A stretch of DNA of 39,403 nt from positions 1 to 39,403 of the forward strand of contig DWWS01000067.1 of assembly GCA_019119595.1 (NCBI GenBank), in the 5' to 3' direction. The DNA comes from Candidatus Eisenbergiella merdavium (lineage in GTDB: Bacteria > Bacillota > Clostridia > Lachnospirales > Lachnospiraceae). The translations under genes were made by a program, and so were the position numbers. The notes beneath the pieces were generated by a model. That model ran no database searches. It saw only the letters and a program-made list of their open reading frames with translations, and had not been told where the DNA came from. Shown here in pieces: positions 17,445 through 26,395 of the stretch. Within the stretch, counting starts at the first letter, position 1. Every line of letters begins with the position of its first letter.

Positions 17445-19631
17445 ATGAACAGGAATAAAGGCATTATCACGCTCATCGTGTTTTTCATCCTGCTCGCCGG
17501 ACTGGGCTATGTCGCCGTTCGCGGCGTGGGAGAAGACCGTTCCGGTTCCGCGGCCAGCATCAAGCAGGGACTTGATCTGGCGGGCGGCGTGAGCATCACC
17601 TATCAGGTGGTGGGTGACGAGGAGCCGGACAGCGCGGACATGAACGATACCATTTACAAGCTGCAGCAGCGCGTGGAGGGCTATTCCACCGAGGCGCAGG
17701 TATATCAGGAGGGAACGGACCGGATCAACATTGAGATCCCCGGTGTTTCCGATGCCAACGCGGTGCTGGAGGAGCTGGGAAGGCCCGGATCGCTGAGCTT
17801 TCAGGATTCCGCCGGAAACACGGTGCTGGACGGAACGGACATCGCGGACGCCCAGGCCGGTTATCAGACCGACAGCATGGGCAACCAGACGCCCGTGGTT
17901 CAGCTCACCATGACGGATGAGGGCACGCAGAAGTTTGCGGAGGCGACGGAGGCCGCCGCCCCGACGCATGATATCATCTATATCATTTATGACGGAGCTG
18001 TGGTGAGCGCTCCGGCGGTAAACGACCCCATCACGGACGGACAGGCCGTGATCACGGGAATGGCTTCCTTTGAGGAGGCGCAGAATCTGGCCTCCACCAT
18101 CCGCATCGGCGGACTGAGCCTGGAGCTGGAGGAGCTGCGTTCCAACGTGGTAGGTGCCCAGCTGGGTAGCGAGGCCATTGAAAAGAGCCTTCTCGCCGGA
18201 GCCATCGGTATGGGGATCGTCATGATTTTTATGATCGCGGTATACTGGGTTCCCGGCCTTGCCAGCGCGCTTGCGCTCTGCATGTATGTGGAGCTCATCG
18301 TGCTTCTGCTCTACGGCTTTGACATCACGCTGACCCTGCCCGGCGTTGCGGGCATCATCCTTTCCGTGGGAATGGCGGTGGACGCAAACGTGATCATCTT
18401 CGCCCGTATCCGGGAGGAGATCGCAACGGGCAAAACGGTAAAGACTGCGATGAAGATCGGTTTTCAGAAGGCCCTTTCCGCCATCATCGACGGAAATGTG
18501 ACCACCCTGATCGCCGCGGCGGTGCTGGGCTTCATCGGTTCCGGGACGGTGCGCGGCTTCGCGCAGACGCTGGCTCTTGGTATCGTGGTATCCATGTTTA
18601 CGGCGCTGTTTGTGACAAGAGCCCTGATGAACGCTTTTTACGGAATCGGGATCCGGAATGAAAAATTCTACGGCAGAATGAAGGAGAAAAAGACGATCTC
18701 CTTCGTTTCCAAAAAGGCGGTTTTCTTCACCGCTTCCATCGCGGTGATCCTGGCAGGCTTCGTGTTCATGGGAATCAACCAGGTGCGCAGCGGACAGGCA
18801 CTTAACTACAGCCTGGAATTTGTCGGCGGCACCTCCACCAATGTGACCTTCAACGAGGATATGAGCATTGAGGAGCTGGATGCGCAGGTGGTTCCGCTTC
18901 TCGAGAAGATCACCGGGGACGGCAACGTGCAGACCCAGAAGGTGCAGGGAACCACGCAGGTGATCTTTAAGACCAGAACCCTGAGCGCGGAGGAAAGGGA
19001 AGAGGTGAATCAGACGCTGGAGGAGAATTTTGGCGTGGATTCCACCCTTACGACGGCGGAGTCCATCAGCTCCACCATCAGCGGCGAGATGCGCCGGGAG
19101 GCTTTCATCGCGGTGATCGTCGCAGCAGTTGCCATGCTGCTCTACGTGTGGTTCCGGTTCAAGGATGTGCGCTTCGGCGCCAGCGCGGTGGCCGCGCTGA
19201 TCCATGACGTGCTGGTGGTGCTTGCCTTCTACGCGGTGGTGCGCGTTTCCGTCGGAAGCACCTTCATCGCCTGTATGCTGACCATCGTGGGATATTCCAT
19301 CAACGCGACGATCGTTATCTTTGACCGTATCCGCGAGAATCTGAAGGCGGAGGGAACGGACAACCTGCCAGGACTGGTAGACAGAAGCATCACGCAGACG
19401 CTCTCCAGAAGTATTTTTACTTCTCTGACCACCTTCATCATGGTCGCCGTGCTTTATGTGCTCGGAGTGAGCTCCATCCGTGAATTCGCGCTTCCGCTGA
19501 TGATCGGCATTGCCTGCGGCACCTATTCTTCGGTGTGCATCACCGGAGCGCTGTGGCTGGTTCTTAAAAAGATCGGCGGTAAGGAAAACGGCCAGGAAGC
19601 GGCGAAGCTTTCCAAAAAGGTGAAGGCCTGA
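17445..19631 (+). CDS. secDF: SecD-SecF fusion protein translocase subunit
   Basis: SecDF uses the proton gradient to help pull proteins across the membrane after SecYEG. The 728-residue protein fuses SecD (about 1-425) and SecF (about 430-728), with twelve predicted membrane segments. The SecD half carries the LDLAGGVSI motif in the first periplasmic-type domain and the VDANVIIFARIREE motif. The SecF half carries FVGGTSTNV and IVGYSINATIVIFDRIRENL. The ATG at 17445 (MNRNKG) is preferred over in-frame upstream codons because it directly precedes the first membrane helix and has GGGAGC upstream. It lies 88 nt after scfB, the common order in this lineage. Confidence 0.95.
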   Translation: MNRNKGIITLIVFFILLAGLGYVAVRGVGEDRSGSAASIKQGLDLAGGVSITYQVVGDEEPDSADMNDTIYKLQQRVEGYSTEAQVYQEGTDRINIEIPGVSDANAVLEELGRPGSLSFQDSAGNTVLDGTDIADAQAGYQTDSMGNQTPVVQLTMTDEGTQKFAEATEAAAPTHDIIYIIYDGAVVSAPAVNDPITDGQAVITGMASFEEAQNLASTIRIGGLSLELEELRSNVVGAQLGSEAIEKSLLAGAIGMGIVMIFMIAVYWVPGLASALALCMYVELIVLLLYGFDITLTLPGVAGIILSVGMAVDANVIIFARIREEIATGKTVKTAMKIGFQKALSAIIDGNVTTLIAAAVLGFIGSGTVRGFAQTLALGIVVSMFTALFVTRALMNAFYGIGIRNEKFYGRMKEKKTISFVSKKAVFFTASIAVILAGFVFMGINQVRSGQALNYSLEFVGGTSTNVTFNEDMSIEELDAQVVPLLEKITGDGNVQTQKVQGTTQVIFKTRTLSAEEREEVNQTLEENFGVDSTLTTAESISSTISGEMRREAFIAVIVAAVAMLLYVWFRFKDVRFGASAVAALIHDVLVVLAFYAVVRVSVGSTFIACMLTIVGYSINATIVIFDRIRENLKAEGTDNLPGLVDRSITQTLSRSIFTSLTTFIMVAVLYVLGVSSIREFALPLMIGIACGTYSSVCITGALWLVLKKIGGKENGQEAAKLSKKVKA

Positions 19632-19729
19632 AAAAGGACGGTCTGAAAAGTGACGGGTTGAAAATGACGACCGCTGACCGGGCAGCTTATTTCCGGCGGC
19701 TGGCGTAAGACAACAGATAGAAAAAAGAG

Positions 19730-19772
19730 GGCGTTCTGCCGGGACGAAAAGCCGCCGGACGGAACGCCTTTT
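19730..19772 (+). terminator. Terminator after secDF
   Basis: GGCGTTC (19730-19736) pairs with GAACGCC (19762-19768) around an inner CCGG/CCGG stem, followed by TTTTCC. It separates secDF from recJ. The rest of the 19632-19879 gap holds nothing else recognisable. Confidence 0.7.
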
Positions 19773-19879
19773 CCGTTTGGAGACAGCTTTGCGCCGAAGC
19801 GTCGCAATGCCTGCAGCTCAGAAGGTGTGTACGCGATTACTCCGCGCGTGCCTCAAGGTAAAACGCTTCGGGAGGAAAT

Positions 19880-21679
19880 ATGGCGAAATGGTTTGTAGCC
19901 GCAAAAAAGGCGGATTTTAACAGAATAGCCCGGGAATTCGGCATCAGCCCGGTGACGGCGAGGATCTTGAGAAACCGGGGGCTTGAACGGGATGAGGAAT
20001 TTCGGAGATTCCTGTATGGAACGGCGGGGGACATGTATCCGCCCGAGGAGCTTCTGGGCATGGAGGAGGCGGCCGGACTTCTGGTGCAAAAGATCCGGGA
20101 GGGAAAGCGGATCCGCGTCATCGGCGATTATGACGCGGACGGTGTCTGCGCCTCCTGTATCCTGCATCAGGGCCTGAAGGTGGCGGGAGGAAATGCGGAT
20201 ACGGCGATCCCGGACCGGATGAAGGACGGCTACGGGCTGAACGCGCACCTGGTCCTGGAGGCGTATGAGGCGGGGATCGATACAATCCTCACCTGCGACA
20301 ACGGCATCGCCGCCGCTGCGGAGATCGCTCTGGCGAAGGAAAAGGGGATGACCGTCATCGTGACGGATCATCATGAGGTGCCCTATGAGGAAAAGGACGG
20401 AGAAAAAAACTGGCTGCTTCCTCCGGCCGACGTGGTGGTGGATCCGAAGCAGGAAGAGGACGGCTATCCCTTCAAGGGCATCTGCGGCGCTGTCGTCGCC
20501 TACAAGCTGATCCTCTGCCTGTATGACAGGATGGGGCTTCTGGAAGAAAAAAAGGATTTTCTGGACGGCCTGCTGGAGCTTGCGGCCTTCGCCACGGTCT
20601 GCGACGTGATGGAGCTTCTGGATGAAAACCGGATCATCGTCCGCTGCGGCCTTTCCCACATGAAGCGCACGGCAAACGAAGGGCTGCGCGCGCTGATGGA
20701 GGTAAACGAGATCGCGCCGGAAAAGCTCACCGCCTATACCATCGGCTTCGTGCTCGGCCCCTGCATCAACGCCACGGGCAGGCTGGATACGGCGGTGCGG
20801 GCGCTGAAGCTTCTGGAGGAAACCGACCGGGCGGAAGCGGTCAGAACCGCCTCGGAATTAAAGGCGCTCAACGACAGCAGGAAGGAAATGACGGAGCGGT
20901 ATGTGAAGCAGGCCATCGCCCAGGTGGAGGAGGGCGGGATGGAAAAGGACCGGGTGCTCGTCCTTTTTCTGCCGGACTGCCACGAAAGCCTTGCCGGGAT
21001 CATCGCCGGCCGGGTGCGGGAAAAATATTACAGGCCCGTTTTCGTCCTGACCCGCGCGGAGGAAGGCGTGAAGGGAAGCGGCCGCTCCATCGAGACCTAC
21101 CACATGTTTGAGGAAATGACGAAGATAAAGGATATTTTCACCAGATACGGAGGGCATAAGATGGCGGCCGGCCTTTCCATCCGAAGCGGCGACGTGGAGG
21201 CCTTCCGCAGGCGGATCAACGAGGTATGCACCCTCACCGAGGAGGACATGGAGGAGCGGATCCACATCGATGTGCCAATGCCGGTTTCCTATATCACCCG
21301 TTCCCTGGTGGACGAGCTGGACCGGCTGGAGCCCTTCGGAAACGGCAATCCCCGTCCCCTGTTCGCGCAAAAGGATCTGCGCTTCCTCTCCGCCCGGGTG
21401 CTCGGGAAAAACGGGAACGCGGTCCGCTTTACGGTACAGGACGACGCGGGAGGACGCTGGGAGATGATGGCCTTCGGCGATCCAGCCCCCATGAACGCCT
21501 ATATGGAAGAAAAATTCGGAAGCGGCGCGGTGCGCAGGCTGTACGGAACGGGCTTTTCCCCGTTCGCAGAGGAAACGGGAGAGCTTCAGCCCATCCGCCT
21601 GTCCGTCACCTATTATCCGTCTGTGAACACCTGGAAGGGAGATTCCAGACTGCAGCTGATTCTGCGGCAGTATCGGTGA
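19880..21679 (+). CDS. recJ: Single-stranded-DNA-specific exonuclease RecJ
   Basis: RecJ degrades single-stranded DNA 5' to 3' in recombination and mismatch/base-excision repair. The 599-residue protein has the DHH phosphoesterase domain with DYDADG near residue 85 and DHH near residue 162, where the metal-binding Asp and His lie. A DHHA1 domain follows with GSGRS and GGHKMAAG, and a C-terminal OB-like domain closes the protein. GGAGG lies 4-5 nt before the ATG. It follows the secDF terminator but has no clear promoter of its own. An 11-bp hairpin (21708-21718 with 21731-21741) without a T-run follows the gene. Confidence 0.95.
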   Translation: MAKWFVAAKKADFNRIAREFGISPVTARILRNRGLERDEEFRRFLYGTAGDMYPPEELLGMEEAAGLLVQKIREGKRIRVIGDYDADGVCASCILHQGLKVAGGNADTAIPDRMKDGYGLNAHLVLEAYEAGIDTILTCDNGIAAAAEIALAKEKGMTVIVTDHHEVPYEEKDGEKNWLLPPADVVVDPKQEEDGYPFKGICGAVVAYKLILCLYDRMGLLEEKKDFLDGLLELAAFATVCDVMELLDENRIIVRCGLSHMKRTANEGLRALMEVNEIAPEKLTAYTIGFVLGPCINATGRLDTAVRALKLLEETDRAEAVRTASELKALNDSRKEMTERYVKQAIAQVEEGGMEKDRVLVLFLPDCHESLAGIIAGRVREKYYRPVFVLTRAEEGVKGSGRSIETYHMFEEMTKIKDIFTRYGGHKMAAGLSIRSGDVEAFRRRINEVCTLTEEDMEERIHIDVPMPVSYITRSLVDELDRLEPFGNGNPRPLFAQKDLRFLSARVLGKNGNAVRFTVQDDAGGRWEMMAFGDPAPMNAYMEEKFGSGAVRRLYGTGFSPFAEETGELQPIRLSVTYYPSVNTWKGDSRLQLILRQYR

Positions 21680-21707
21680 GCGGGCGGTGCTTCCTGTATA
21701 GCGCTTT

Positions 21708-21741
21708 CGGTCAGGTCTGCACAGGAAATGAGACCTGGCCG
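21708..21741 (+). terminator. Hairpin after recJ
   Basis: Arms CGGTCAGGTCT and AGACCTGGCCG pair over 11 bp (one G-T) around a 12-nt loop. There is no T-run, so it may stabilise the recJ 3' end rather than terminate. Confidence 0.45.
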
Positions 21742-21796
21742 AACTGTTACAGCGAGGGTACTCATATAGCCTGTATGGATTTTTATTGCCCGCCTG

Positions 21797-21805
21797 TGCT
21801 ATAAT
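21797..21805 (+). promoter_or_regulatory. Extended -10 promoter of the AAA/PD-(D/E)XK gene
   Basis: TG, one base, then a perfect TATAAT at 21800-21805 forms an extended -10 element. The -35 region is weak. The transcript would start about 60 nt before the gene at 21872. Confidence 0.6.
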
Positions 21806-21871
21806 GCAAAGTAAGTAATAAAGTGAGGCTTAGCAAATTAAGGAATCGGCTGCTGAAAGGAGCGTGTCGGC

Positions 21872-23470
21872 ATGGGATTATACTTGAATCCGGGTAACGA
21901 AACATTCGCCAGGCTGGTGAACTCCAATAACTATGTAGATAAAACCGGCCTGATCAGGTATATGAACGGCCGGATCGGGCAGGAAAAAAACCTGATCGCT
22001 TCGAGCCGCCCCAGGCGTTTCGGCAAAACCATAGCAGTCAGAATGCTCACAGCATATTACAGCAGGGGCTGTGATTCAAGAGAGTTATTCAAAGGACTTG
22101 AGATAGAAAGCGATCCTTCCTTTGAAGAACATCTTAATAAGTATAATGTGATCAGGCTGGACATTCAGTGGATGCGCGGAATTGCAGTCAGGAAGATTCA
22201 ACGCGGCGAGAATATTACGATTTTAGGATATATTGAAGATGAGGTTTTACGGGAACTGAGACAGGAATTTCCCGGGTATGTCTCAGAGGAGCAGAATTCT
22301 GTGGCTGTGGCACTCGCGAACATTCATGTCGCGGCCAATGAACAATTTGTCATTATCATTGATGAATGGGATTGCGTTTTCCGTGAGGATAAGGATAACG
22401 AAGAACTCCAGAAGGACTATATTAATTTCCTCCGCGGTTTGTTCAAAGGCGATGCTTCTGACGCTTTTGTAAAGCTGGCTTACATCACTGGTATTCTTCC
22501 GATCAAAAAGTATGGAACACAATCTGCGCTTAACAACTTCAGAGAACTGACCATGGTTGCGCCGGGCGGAATTGCCAGGTATATCGGCTTCACCGAAAAG
22601 GAAGTCCGTGCCCTCTGCAAAAACAGTGAACTGCCGTTTCCTGAAATGCAGAAGTGGTATGACGGATATTATCTCAGCGGGGCAGGGCATGTTTACAGCC
22701 CGAACTCTGTGATGGAAGCGCTCGACAATGAGGGATTCCAGAATTATTGGTCACAGACGGAGACCTACGAATCCTTAAAAATGTATATCGCGATGGACTT
22801 TGATGGACTTAAGCAAAAGGTCGTGGATATGCTGGGCGGTGCGGGATGTAAGATTGATGTTGAGTCCTTCCAGAACGACATGACAACATTCAGCTCATCG
22901 GATGATGTCCTCACGCTGCTGATCCATCTTGGATACCTGGCCTATGACAGTAAGAGCCGGGAGGCGTTTATTCCCAATGAAGAGGTACGAAGCTCCTTTG
23001 TCAGAGCCGTGAAGAATGAAGGCTGGAGTGATGTTTACGATGCCATCCAAAACTCCGAGAAACTGCTTACAGCCACGCTTGCAATGGATGAGGCGGCTGT
23101 TGGAAAGATGATCCGGAACGTCCACATGGAGAACAGCTCCAGTCTGGTATACAACAACGAAATTTCTCTGGCGAGTGTTATTCGGGTGGCCTACTACACG
23201 GCGACAAAGGATTACACGCTGATCCGCGAGCACCCTGCAGGAGAGGGCTTTGCCGATATGGTGTTCCTGCCGAAGCGGCGGTCAAAGAAGCCGGCGCTGG
23301 TGGTCGAACTGAAATGGGATAAGAGCGCGGAAGGCGCTGTGGATCAGATCAAGAACAAAAAGTACGTTGCAGCCCTGAAAGAATATAAAGGCAATATGCT
23401 CCTGGTTGGAATAAACTACGATAAGAAAACCAAAGAACATCAGTGCAGGATTGAAAAGTACGAGATATAA
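21872..23470 (+). CDS. AAA-ATPase-like protein with C-terminal PD-(D/E)XK nuclease domain
   Basis: This 532-residue protein matches the widespread family pairing an AAA-ATPase-like domain (PF09820) with PDDEXK_9 (PF08011). The N-terminus reads YVDKTGLI, and SRPRRFGKT at about 45-53 is the family's degenerate Walker A. DEWD near residue 168 is Walker B-like. The C-terminus carries GFADMVFLP then VVELKWDKS, the nuclease core with catalytic Asp, Glu and Lys. Members are multi-copy and patchy in gut Clostridia and Bacteroidetes, and their role is unproven; a link to mobile DNA or defence is inference. The gene looks less GC-rich and uses more A/T-ending codons than recJ, which suggests transfer. 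Confidence 0.88.
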   Translation: MGLYLNPGNETFARLVNSNNYVDKTGLIRYMNGRIGQEKNLIASSRPRRFGKTIAVRMLTAYYSRGCDSRELFKGLEIESDPSFEEHLNKYNVIRLDIQWMRGIAVRKIQRGENITILGYIEDEVLRELRQEFPGYVSEEQNSVAVALANIHVAANEQFVIIIDEWDCVFREDKDNEELQKDYINFLRGLFKGDASDAFVKLAYITGILPIKKYGTQSALNNFRELTMVAPGGIARYIGFTEKEVRALCKNSELPFPEMQKWYDGYYLSGAGHVYSPNSVMEALDNEGFQNYWSQTETYESLKMYIAMDFDGLKQKVVDMLGGAGCKIDVESFQNDMTTFSSSDDVLTLLIHLGYLAYDSKSREAFIPNEEVRSSFVRAVKNEGWSDVYDAIQNSEKLLTATLAMDEAAVGKMIRNVHMENSSSLVYNNEISLASVIRVAYYTATKDYTLIREHPAGEGFADMVFLPKRRSKKPALVVELKWDKSAEGAVDQIKNKKYVAALKEYKGNMLLVGINYDKKTKEHQCRIEKYEI

Positions 23471-23587
23471 AATATGCTGAAACCGGCCCGCTCTGTGGGT
23501 GCCCCGCTGTGTGAGACTGACATGGCCGGACAGTTACAGGACGGGCTTCTTTTTGTGAAACAGCGCCCTGAAACAGGCCATAGACGC

Positions 23588-23616
23588 TTGCAGGATGAAA
23601 AATATTCTTTTATAAT
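23588..23616 (+). promoter_or_regulatory. Promoter of the sugar-phosphate kinase gene
   Basis: TTGCAG (23588-23593) and a perfect TATAAT (23611-23616) are exactly 17 nt apart. The leader would be about 120 nt. Confidence 0.75.
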
Positions 23617-23745
23617 AAAATGAGATATGACTTCTTGATTACTATTTAAATCAGAGAGATACGAAGTACGTTATATCGTTGAAAAAGACAAGGCTGCGGG
23701 AGGACGCGGACACCCGCTTTTCCCCAGACGGAAACAGAGGCGCTT

Positions 23746-24684
23746 ATGATACTGACAGTGACATTAAATCCGGCGGTGGACAAGACCTGCCGGACAGAGG
23801 AGCTTTTCTGCGGAAGGGTGAACCGGATGCGTTCCCTGACCAATATCGCGGGCGGGAAAGGGATCAACGTGAGCAGGATCCTGAGACAGTACGGCTGCGA
23901 GGTGACCGCGACGGGATTCCTCGGAGGCTTTCCGGGACAATGGATCGAAAAGGAGCTGCTTAAGACCGGTATGCGGTGCGAATTTGTCAAGATTGGCCAG
24001 GAAACCAGAAGCAGCATGAACATCGTGGCGGACAACGGCTATGTGACGGAGATTCTGGAGCCGGGGCCACAGATCACGGAACAGGAAATGGAGGAATTTC
24101 TGGAGCGCTACGACCGCCTTCTGCCAGACTGCAGCATCGTAGTACTTTCGGGAAGCGCGCCCCGGGGAGTGCCGGAGGGGATCTACGCAGAGCTGATCCG
24201 GAGAGCGCGCGCACGGGGGAAGGAAACGGTGCTGGATACCAGCGGAGAGCTTCTGAGAAAGGGGATTGAGGCCGCTCCAACCCTGATCAAGCCCAACCGC
24301 AGGGAGATGGAATACGTGATCGGCCACAGGCTGAACGGCCGGGACGGACTTCTGGAGGCCGCGGCGTTCCTGCGCAGAAACGGCGTGCATCTGGCGGCTG
24401 TTTCCATGGGAAACAGAGGGCTCCTGATGGCAGGGGAGGAGGGGCTGTTCTATGCCAGGCCGCCCCGCGTAAAAGCCCTGAATACGGTGGGCTGCGGCGA
24501 CTGTGTGGTCGCTTCCATGGTGATGTCCCGCCTTGCCGGACTGGGAGAGGAGGAGATGCTGCGGCGCGCGGTGGCTCTGTCCGCGGCCAGCGCCTCTTGC
24601 CTGGAAAGCGGGAGTGTTCCCGGAGAGCTTGCCGAAAGCCTGTACGATGAGGTGACGGTGGAACGGGTGCAGACACCGGAATAG
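23746..24684 (+). CDS. 1-phosphofructokinase family hexose-phosphate kinase (PfkB fold)
   Basis: This 312-residue PfkB-family kinase resembles FruK and LacC, which phosphorylate fructose 1-phosphate or tagatose 6-phosphate with ATP. The N-terminal TLNPAVDKT, the GGKGINVSR substrate loop and the KPNRREME segment are typical. The catalytic motif reads NTVGCGDCVVAS (246-257), with D252 as the base. The usual GAGD is GCGD here, which is also seen in LacC-like enzymes. No phosphotransferase gene or DeoR regulator lies beside it, so the substrate is open. The ATG at 23746 follows a purine-rich but non-classical site. A strong inverted repeat follows the gene. Confidence 0.88.
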   Translation: MILTVTLNPAVDKTCRTEELFCGRVNRMRSLTNIAGGKGINVSRILRQYGCEVTATGFLGGFPGQWIEKELLKTGMRCEFVKIGQETRSSMNIVADNGYVTEILEPGPQITEQEMEEFLERYDRLLPDCSIVVLSGSAPRGVPEGIYAELIRRARARGKETVLDTSGELLRKGIEAAPTLIKPNRREMEYVIGHRLNGRDGLLEAAAFLRRNGVHLAAVSMGNRGLLMAGEEGLFYARPPRVKALNTVGCGDCVVASMVMSRLAGLGEEEMLRRAVALSAASASCLESGSVPGELAESLYDEVTVERVQTPE

Positions 24685-24729
24685 GACGCCAGCACAGAAA
24701 GTCCCTTTTTCGGATCACGGAAAAAAGAA

Positions 24730-24803
24730 AAGATACGAAAAAGCGCCTCTTCATGGATATCCGCGTCGCGGAGACCGCATCAGAAAGCGCTTTCCCGTAT
24801 CTT
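24730..24803. terminator. Long hairpin terminator, better oriented for the minus strand
   Basis: AAGATACG plus AAAGCGC on the left pair with GCGCTTT plus CGTATCTT on the right. An internal TCCGCG-T-CGCGGA hairpin lies between them. Plus-strand transcription meets ATTTCTT; minus-strand transcription meets TTTTCTTTTTT, although no minus-strand gene lies to its right. The right arm contains GAAAGCGCTTTC, the same 12-mer as before secDF. Confidence 0.6.
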
Positions 24804-24997
24804 ATTTCTTATGAGGGGGGAGATAGGTGTTGTTCATCTATCTGTGTTTATCATACAGGAAAGATGTGACAGAAATATGTCCTTTTTCATAAAAAGCCAT
24901 AAACTTCATTAACAGTTTCTGAAGATTCGGGGAAAAGACGGTTCCATAGCCAGGTTGCCGTTCGCTGGCAGACCGGATTCAGGGCGGAGCACACATC

Positions 24998-25029
24998 CCC
25001 GTGCCGGTCAGTGATATGATCGGCACGGG
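24998..25029. repeat. 9-bp perfect inverted repeat in the intergenic region
   Basis: CCCGTGCCG (24998-25006) and CGGCACGGG (25021-25029) flank a 14-nt loop. No T-run follows. It may be a protein site or a stable RNA hairpin. Between 24804 and 24997 I see only a short AGATAG/CTATCT repeat and no gene. Confidence 0.5.
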
Positions 25030-25041
25030 CTGAACAGCAGC

Positions 25042-25150
25042 CATAGCTTTCAGCTATGAAGAACCATAAAAAACAGCTGTTTGATAAAAATGATCCACAA
25101 GAGCTATACTGAAATAAAAGCTGTACTGGATAAAAGCTATACTGAAAACC
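25042..25150 (+). promoter_or_regulatory. Promoter and AGCTRT repeat array before the aldo/keto reductase
   Basis: TTGATA (25081-25086) and TATACT (25105-25110), 18 nt apart, form a promoter. Around it AGCTRT occurs five times, at 25052, 25075, 25102, 25119 and 25135. The first is half of a perfect CATAGCT-TTC-AGCTATG palindrome (25042-25058). The last three head 16-17-bp tandem units (AGCTRTACTGRATAAA), and one unit overlaps the -10 box. This looks like binding sites for a regulator whose identity is unknown. Confidence 0.5.
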
Positions 25151-25205
25151 GGAACAATATGGAAAAGCAGAACAGCCGCATCTGGCGGCAGAGCAGGAGG
25201 AGAGA

Positions 25206-26339
25206 ATGATCTACAGAGAATTTCAGGACATGAAGCTTTCCGGGCTTGGCATGGGCGCCATGCGGCTTCCCGTCATCGACGGAGACGATTCCCGGATCGA
25301 CGAAGCGCGTGCGCAGGCCATGGTGGACTACGCCATGGAGAATGGCGTGAATTATTACGATACGGCGTGGGGCTACCACGACGGACATTCGGAGAGCGTG
25401 ATGGGAAGAGCCCTGAACCGCTATCCCAGAGAAAGCTGGTATCTCGCGACCAAGTTTCCGGGCTATGACCTTTCCAATATGGGAAAGGTGGAGGAGATCT
25501 TTGAAAAGCAGCTTGAAAAATGCGGCGTGGAATACTTTGATTTTTACCTGTTCCACAATGTCTGCGAGATGAACATAGACGCTTATCTGGATGAAACATA
25601 CGGAATCTACGACTATCTGATGAAGCAGAAGCAGGCCGGAAGGATCCGCCATCTGGGATTTTCCGCCCATGGGAATCTGGATGTGATGAAGCGCTTCCTC
25701 GATGCCTACGGCAAAGACATGGAATTCTGCCAGATTCAGCTCAATTACCTGGATTTCAGCTTCCAGAACGCGAAGGAGAAGGTGGAGCTTTTGGAAAGCT
25801 GGAACATCCCGGTATGGGTGATGGAGCCCCTTCGCGGCGGAAGGCTTGCGAAGCTGTCCGGGGAGGAAGAAAACGCGTTGAAGGCGCTGCGCCCGCAGGA
25901 GAATATTCCCGCCTGGGCCTTCCGCTTCCTGCAGTCCATCCCCGGCGTGACCGTTGTTCTCTCCGGCATGTCCGATCTGGAGCAGATGCAGGAGAACATC
26001 TGCACCTGGGAGGAGGATAAGCCGCTAAACGCGGAGGAGATGGAAAGCCTTCTTCACATCGCGGACGAGATGGTGAAAAAGATCGTGCTCCCTTGCACCG
26101 CCTGTCACTACTGCACCAGCCACTGTCCGCAGGGCCTTCCCATCCCGGAGCTGCTGGCCCTGTACAACGAGCACTGCTTCACCCGGGGCGGATTCATCGC
26201 GCCGATGGCGCTCGCCGCTTATCCGCCTGAAAAGCAGCCTTCCGCCTGCATCGGCTGCAGAAGCTGCGAGGCGGTCTGCCCTCAGCAGATCAAAATTTCC
26301 GAGGCCATGGCGGATTTTACGCAGAAGCTGGGGATGTGA
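25206..26339 (+). CDS. Aldo/keto reductase with C-terminal ferredoxin-like clusters
   Basis: This predicted oxidoreductase of 377 residues combines an AKR TIM-barrel with a C-terminal cysteine-rich domain. AKR features include GLGMGAMRLP at the N-terminus, YYDTAWGYHDG (catalytic Asp and Tyr), LATKFPG (catalytic Lys) and a HNV/H motif. The C-terminus has CTACHYCTSHCPQG and CIGCRSCEAVCPQQ, the pattern for two 4Fe-4S clusters. Such fusions are common in Clostridia, but their substrates are unknown; electron transfer through the clusters is inference. AGGAGG-like sequence precedes the ATG. The downstream HIT gene is 56 nt away and may be cotranscribed. Confidence 0.92.
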   Translation: MIYREFQDMKLSGLGMGAMRLPVIDGDDSRIDEARAQAMVDYAMENGVNYYDTAWGYHDGHSESVMGRALNRYPRESWYLATKFPGYDLSNMGKVEEIFEKQLEKCGVEYFDFYLFHNVCEMNIDAYLDETYGIYDYLMKQKQAGRIRHLGFSAHGNLDVMKRFLDAYGKDMEFCQIQLNYLDFSFQNAKEKVELLESWNIPVWVMEPLRGGRLAKLSGEEENALKALRPQENIPAWAFRFLQSIPGVTVVLSGMSDLEQMQENICTWEEDKPLNAEEMESLLHIADEMVKKIVLPCTACHYCTSHCPQGLPIPELLALYNEHCFTRGGFIAPMALAAYPPEKQPSACIGCRSCEAVCPQQIKISEAMADFTQKLGM

Positions 26340-26395
26340 CTCATCCCCGTGCGCCGGAAAAATGGAGCGCTGGAGCTTACCGCAGGGAGGTTAAA

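Noticed and set aside
17409..19205. 598-codon minus-strand frame opposite secDF
   Set aside because: Antisense shadow of secDF, with a His-rich composition and no recognisable domain.
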